From Cyclobacteriaceae bacterium (GTDB taxonomy: Bacteria > Bacteroidota > Bacteroidia > Cytophagales > Cyclobacteriaceae): DNA of 35,987 nt. This document shows, piece by piece, positions 31,919-35,987 of the stretch. The translations under genes were made by a program, and so were the position numbers. Position 1 is the first letter of the stretch, and every line of letters starts with the position of its first letter. The notes beneath the pieces were generated by a model. It did not search any database and was not told the DNA's origin. It was given only the letters and a program-made list of their open reading frames with translations. The stretch lies in the NCBI GenBank assembly GCA_026989535.1, contig JALSJD010000001.1:1-35987 (forward strand), read 5' to 3'.

Positions 31919-32890
31919 ATGAAGAAAGATTCTGCTAAAAGCCATATTCAACGCAATCCGGGTACGGAGTTGGATTTGAGCTTAATCAATAAAATAAAAA
32001 TAAACAGAAGTGCCGTTGAAAGGCGTGCAGCCACCATGGGCACGAGGCGTGCGGTTAAAAAAGAGTGGCAAGCCGCTTGGTTACTAAGAGCAATTACCTG
32101 CATCGACTTAACCACCTTGGCAGGGGATGATACCGATGGCAATGTAGCTCGATTATGTGCCAAAGCACGCCAGCCAGTGAGGCAAGATATTTTACAAGCC
32201 TTAGATTTTGCTCAACCCATAACCACAGGAGCGGTTTGTGTGTATCACAATCTAATTCCTGCAGCTTTAAAAACGTTGGAGGGGAGTAATATTCCTGTGG
32301 CAGTGGTATCCACTGGTTTTCCGGCAGGGCAAATCACAAACAAGCAAAAAATAGAAGAAATAAAAGCTTCGGTAGCAGCTGGAGCTAAAGAAATAGATAT
32401 CGTAATTAGCCGAGCAATGGTGCTCACAGGTAATTGGGAGGCTCTCTATAACGAAGTAAAAGGATTTAGAGAAGCTTGTGGAGAGGCGCATCTTAAAACC
32501 ATTTTGGCAACGGGTGAATTAGCCACGTTAACCAATGTGGCTAAGGCAAGCCAAATTTGTATGATGGCTGGAGCTGATTTTATCAAAACTAGCACGGGCA
32601 AAGAGCCTGTTAACGCCACGTTGCCTGTAAGTTTAGTAATGGTACGAGCCATTAGGGATTATTACGAACGAACTGGTTTTAAAGTAGGGTTTAAACCTGC
32701 AGGTGGAATTAGCAAGGCAAAAGATGCCATCACTTGGCTCATTCTTATCAAAGAGGAGTTAGGCAATGAATGGTTGAATAACCACCTTTTTAGGTTTGGT
32801 GCTAGCAGCTTGCTAGGCGATATAGAACGACAATTAGAACATTTTACTACGGGTAGATATTCTGCTAGTTACAGACACCCCGTAGCTTAA
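31919..32890 (+). CDS. deoC: Deoxyribose-phosphate aldolase, animal-type
   Basis: 323 residues, longer than E. coli DeoC (259), and close to the animal DERA type from the N-terminal NPGTELDLSLINKI through VKKEWQAAWLLRAITCIDLT to the end. It cleaves 2-deoxyribose-5-phosphate to glyceraldehyde-3-phosphate and acetaldehyde. The TIM-barrel active site is intact: Lys223 in DFIKTSTGK forms the Schiff base, Lys259 in GFKPAGG and Asp160 in KEIDIV complete the proton relay. The acetaldehyde product is probably consumed by the aldehyde dehydrogenase encoded 21 bases downstream, so the pair forms a deoxynucleoside catabolic operon. Confidence 0.96.
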   Translation: MKKDSAKSHIQRNPGTELDLSLINKIKINRSAVERRAATMGTRRAVKKEWQAAWLLRAITCIDLTTLAGDDTDGNVARLCAKARQPVRQDILQALDFAQPITTGAVCVYHNLIPAALKTLEGSNIPVAVVSTGFPAGQITNKQKIEEIKASVAAGAKEIDIVISRAMVLTGNWEALYNEVKGFREACGEAHLKTILATGELATLTNVAKASQICMMAGADFIKTSTGKEPVNATLPVSLVMVRAIRDYYERTGFKVGFKPAGGISKAKDAITWLILIKEELGNEWLNNHLFRFGASSLLGDIERQLEHFTTGRYSASYRHPVA

Positions 32891-32911
32891 GTTTTCCTTA
32901 ATAAAAATATA

Positions 32912-35296
32912 ATGAGTGTAGCTTCAATTTTTGAATCAATGGAATACGGACCAGCTCCTGAATCGAAGGACGTGGCATTAGAATGGTTAAAAAATCATCA
33001 GCCTAGTTTTAAGCAATTTATTAATGGCAAATGGGTAGCTCCTAAGTCGAAAAAATACATGGATAGCCTTAACCCTTGCTCGCAAGAAAAATTGGCATCC
33101 GTTCCTGTGTCCAATAAAGAGGATGTGGATGATGCTGTAAAAGCGGCAGATAAAGCGGTAAAAGGCTGGGTTAAATTAGGAGGGCACGGAAGGGCTAGGT
33201 ATTTATATGCGATTGCTCGTCAAGTTCAAAAGCACGCAAGGTTATTTGCTGTATTGGAGTCGATGGATAATGGCAAACCCATTCGTGAAACACGAGATAT
33301 CGATATCCCATTAGTGGCTCGCCATTTTTACCACCACGCAGGGTGGGCGCAGTTGCAAGCAGAGAAACTGCCCGATTATAAAGAAATTGGCGTGGTTGGG
33401 CAAATTGTTCCTTGGAATTTTCCGATGTTAATGCTTAGTTGGAAAATTGCCCCAGCCTTAGCCATGGGTAATACGGTTATTTTAAAACCTGCCGAATTTA
33501 CTTCATTAACAGCTCTCCTTTTTGCAGAAATTTGTGAAAAAGTGGGGCTTCCAGCAGGTGTGGTTAATATTATTACAGGCGAAGGCGAAACTGGTGCTGC
33601 GATGGTGGATCACCCAGGCATCAGTAAAATTGCTTTTACAGGCTCTACCGAAGTAGGTAGAATTATAAGAAGAGCAGCTTCTAGCACCGAAAAGAAACTA
33701 TCACTCGAATTAGGAGGTAAATCTCCGTTTATTGTATTTGAAGATGCCGACCTTGATAGCGTGGTAGAAGGGGTGGTAGATGCCATTTGGTTTAACCAAG
33801 GGCAAGTATGTTGTGCAGGTTCTCGTTTATTGGTGCAAGAAAGTATTGCGGATAAATTATATGATAAAATTCGTAAACGAATGGAATCGTTACGGATAGG
33901 GAATGCCCTAGACAAAGGCATCGATATTGGTGCGATTGTAGCTCCTGTTCAACTTAAAACGATTGAAGAACTGGTTCAAAAAGGCGTTGACGAAGGAGCA
34001 GAATTATGGCAACCCAGCTGGGAATGCCCAACCGAAGGGTGTTTTTATCCGCCCACCTTATTTACCAATGTAGCTCCTGCATCTACCATTGCACAAGAAG
34101 AAATATTTGGGCCCGTACTCGTTGCTATGAGTTTTCGAACTCCTGCCGAAGCCGTAAAACTAGCCAATAATACACGCTACGGCTTGGCCGCTAGTTTATG
34201 GACAGAAAACATAAATTTGGCACTAGATATTGCTCCCAAAGTTAAAGCAGGTACCATTTGGATTAACTGCACCAATATGTTTGATGCAGCTTCTGGTTTT
34301 GGGGGTTATCGCGAATCTGGCTTTGGACGAGAAGGAGGACTTGAAGGGCTATATGAATATGTAAAACTAAAAGTAGAAGATGAGTTTAAATCAGCTCCAG
34401 AGCCCAAAAAGCTAACCGAAAAATTACCTAGTGCCGAAAATGGCATTCCTGCATTGGATAAAACAGCCAAATTTTACATTGGAGGCAAGCAAAAACGACC
34501 TGATGGTGGGTATAATAATAATGTGCTTGACACCAAAGGAAATGTAATTGGGGAAGTGGGCGAAGGAAATAGAAAAGACATTCGTAATGCAGTGGAGGCA
34601 GCGCATGCTGCTAGTAAATGGGCTAGAACAACAGAACATACACGTGCCCAAATAATTTATTATATGGCAGAAAATTTAGAAGCACGAGCCACTGAATTTG
34701 CAGACCGTTTGTCAACGGCTCTCAATCAATCTACTAAAAAATCGAGGCAAGAAGTGGAGGCATCCATTGATTGCCTATTTACCTATGCAGCTTATGCCGA
34801 TAAATATGATAGTAGTGTACACGCCACACCCCACCGAAATGTAACATTGGCAATGAAAGAACCGATTGGTGTTATGGGCGTTGTTTGCCCGAATGAAGCT
34901 CCGTTACTAGGATTTATTTCTACTGTTATCCCATTAATTTCTATGGGCAATACGGTGGTGGCAATACCCTCAGAAACAGCTCCACTTTCTGCTACCGATT
35001 TATACCAAGTACTCGAAACTTCGGATGTGCCAGGCGGTGTAATTAATATTATTACTGGAGATAAGGAAGAATTAACCAAGGTACTAGCCACCCACGATGA
35101 TGTAGATGGACTTTGGTATTTTGGCTCTAAAGAAGGAAGCTCGCTGGTGCAAAATGCAGCCGCTGAAAATATGAAACGCACGTGGGTAAACTTTGGTAAA
35201 AACCGAGATTGGTTTAACCCCAAACACGTACTTGCCCACGACTTTTTAAGACGAGCCACCGAAATTAAAAATATTTGGGTGCCTTATGGGGAGTAA
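32912..35296 (+). CDS. ALDH16-type double-domain aldehyde dehydrogenase
   Basis: 794 residues with two aldehyde dehydrogenase modules. The first (about 30-490) is complete: VPWNFPMLM, FTGSTEVG, Glu266 in LELGGKSP and catalytic Cys300 in GQVCCAGSR. The second (about 505-794) keeps the fold (EPIGVMGVVCPNEAPLL, NTVVAIPS) but has no catalytic Cys or Glu and ends in NIWVPYGE. This layout, the N-terminal ESMEYGPAPES and the C-terminal ending match ALDH16, known from animals and some bacteria; the bacterial enzymes, unlike mammalian ALDH16A1, keep the Cys. It likely oxidises acetaldehyde or another aldehyde from the deoC reaction. It starts 21 bases after deoC, and the following small gene overlaps its end. 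Confidence 0.93.
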   Translation: MSVASIFESMEYGPAPESKDVALEWLKNHQPSFKQFINGKWVAPKSKKYMDSLNPCSQEKLASVPVSNKEDVDDAVKAADKAVKGWVKLGGHGRARYLYAIARQVQKHARLFAVLESMDNGKPIRETRDIDIPLVARHFYHHAGWAQLQAEKLPDYKEIGVVGQIVPWNFPMLMLSWKIAPALAMGNTVILKPAEFTSLTALLFAEICEKVGLPAGVVNIITGEGETGAAMVDHPGISKIAFTGSTEVGRIIRRAASSTEKKLSLELGGKSPFIVFEDADLDSVVEGVVDAIWFNQGQVCCAGSRLLVQESIADKLYDKIRKRMESLRIGNALDKGIDIGAIVAPVQLKTIEELVQKGVDEGAELWQPSWECPTEGCFYPPTLFTNVAPASTIAQEEIFGPVLVAMSFRTPAEAVKLANNTRYGLAASLWTENINLALDIAPKVKAGTIWINCTNMFDAASGFGGYRESGFGREGGLEGLYEYVKLKVEDEFKSAPEPKKLTEKLPSAENGIPALDKTAKFYIGGKQKRPDGGYNNNVLDTKGNVIGEVGEGNRKDIRNAVEAAHAASKWARTTEHTRAQIIYYMAENLEARATEFADRLSTALNQSTKKSRQEVEASIDCLFTYAAYADKYDSSVHATPHRNVTLAMKEPIGVMGVVCPNEAPLLGFISTVIPLISMGNTVVAIPSETAPLSATDLYQVLETSDVPGGVINIITGDKEELTKVLATHDDVDGLWYFGSKEGSSLVQNAAAENMKRTWVNFGKNRDWFNPKHVLAHDFLRRATEIKNIWVPYGE

Positions 35297-35664
35297 GTAT
35301 TCTGAAATTATTGCTCTTTTCTCTGTCTAGTTTAATGCTTGTTGGTGAAACAACACCAACAAGGGGTAATAGCACTACATCTCTTGAACACGTTGTTAGC
35401 ACTACTGATGATAGGTTTAAAAAGATAAAAACTAATAAAGGTAAAGTTTATCATTTGAGAAGAATTGAAATAAGAGATGGTAAACTCTATGGAAGTAAGC
35501 AAAAAACAGGAGAAATGCTTCCACAAGATTTTATTATTGAAGATATTATTAGCATCCGTGCACAACACAAATCGGCAAGTATTGGTGCTACAATTATAGT
35601 GGGCACAGGTATTGGTATAGCCTTAGCTTTTTCAATTTTTTTAATAACATTTGATTTAAACTAA
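35275..35664 (+). CDS. Small membrane protein of unknown function
   Basis: Up to 129 residues; not recognised. A signal-like hydrophobic stretch (LKLLLFSLSSLMLVG) is followed by a beta-rich segment with KVYHLRRIEIRDGKLYG and IIEDIISI, which looks like a short surface or sensor motif, and a C-terminal transmembrane helix (ATIIVGTGIGIALAFSIFL). The start is uncertain. TTG 35275 lies inside the aldehyde dehydrogenase gene (22-base overlap), and the first in-frame ATG would remove most of the hydrophobic N-terminus. It may be co-transcribed with deoC and the dehydrogenase. Confidence 0.55.
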   Translation: MGALWGVSILKLLLFSLSSLMLVGETTPTRGNSTTSLEHVVSTTDDRFKKIKTNKGKVYHLRRIEIRDGKLYGSKQKTGEMLPQDFIIEDIISIRAQHKSASIGATIIVGTGIGIALAFSIFLITFDLN

Positions 35665-35710
35665 GAAGTTGTAGAACGGTATTTGTATTACTTTATAATA
35701 AACAAATGGA

Positions 35711-35905
35711 ATGAAACCCATTATACATAAATCAACAATGGCTTATTTGGAGGAACTTTCAAATAAGGAAAAAGAAGGAAAATCAACTTCTTTCTTTAAC
35801 CTATATCCAGATGCTTTAGATCAATTAATAGCGAAGGAGAAATTGCAAATACAAAAGCTTTTTTTTGACACCGAGCTAGATTTAATGCTAATTAGTGTCT
35901 CTTAG
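35711..35905 (+). CDS. Small hypothetical protein
   Basis: 64 residues, mostly helical and charged, with a hydrophobic C-terminal strand (LFFDTELDLMLISVS). It has no signal peptide and no motif that I recognise. The start could be ATG 35711 or the internal ATG 35738. A promoter is not evident in the 46-base gap before it. It might be one half of a small two-gene module whose partner lies beyond the window, but nothing visible supports this. The remaining 82 bases (35906-35987) contain no identifiable feature. Confidence 0.4.
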   Translation: MKPIIHKSTMAYLEELSNKEKEGKSTSFFNLYPDALDQLIAKEKLQIQKLFFDTELDLMLISVS

Positions 35906-35987
35906 AAAACACCTTGTTTTGTAACAACTACTGGAAATGTTGCCAATTATCCGCCAACATTTTCTCTAACTTTGGGGTCTAATTTCT

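Noticed and set aside
35906-35987. Possible C-terminus of a minus-strand gene at the right edge
   Set aside because: Only a dozen open codons in one frame; too little sequence to support a gene.

Overview
The window is AT-rich DNA from a member of the Bacteroidota, most likely order Cytophagales. The evidence is a type IX secretion (T9SS) sorting domain on a SprB-repeat protein, a fused SecDF, a NagZ-AmpC-type serine hydrolase, several TAnnTTTG (-7) promoter boxes typical of the phylum, and short palindromic intergenic repeats. No tRNA, rRNA or CRISPR array was found.

Layout. Positions 1-286 hold the 5' part of an IS30-family element that runs off the left edge and appears to end at the start of a UbiA-like membrane gene; a methyltransferase gene overlaps that gene's end. 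A convergent minus-strand gene encodes a YiiX-like protein without the expected catalytic Cys. Its start codon abuts a ~160-bp palindromic MITE-like element. Next come an orphan five-PAS histidine kinase, a DedA/VTT membrane protein, SecDF (minus) and a small membrane-anchored protein.

11.0-17.0 kb is a plus-strand metabolic operon: a FadR-type regulator, a glycerol-3-phosphate dehydrogenase, an alkyl-DHAP-synthase-like flavoprotein and an FGGY kinase. A sequence matching the E. coli FadR operator core lies between the -7 box and the fadR start. A 293-bp MITE with 19-bp terminal repeats and a 7-bp target duplication splits the operon. The set suggests acyl-CoA-responsive turnover of glycerolipid or ether-lipid backbones; the substrate is inferred, not shown.

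17.1-28.1 kb is a complete minus-strand curli (type VIII secretion) locus. One unit reads SprB-repeat T9SS adhesin, csgE, csgF, csgG (with an extra C-terminal beta-barrel-like domain), a beta-propeller lipoprotein and a Cys-rich Crp/Fnr regulator. A second unit encodes a very large CsgA-like subunit (about 47 half-repeats) and a smaller CsgB-like subunit, separated by a strong hairpin. There is no csgC or csgD, so the Crp/Fnr protein is the natural candidate regulator.

28.1-36.0 kb is plus-strand. It holds a NagZ-AmpC homologue that has lost its glycosidase domain, an SNase-like protein with altered catalytic arginines, a small basic secreted protein, an animal-type deoxyribose-phosphate aldolase paired with an ALDH16-type double aldehyde dehydrogenase, and two small unknown genes. 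The last 82 bases hold nothing I can name.
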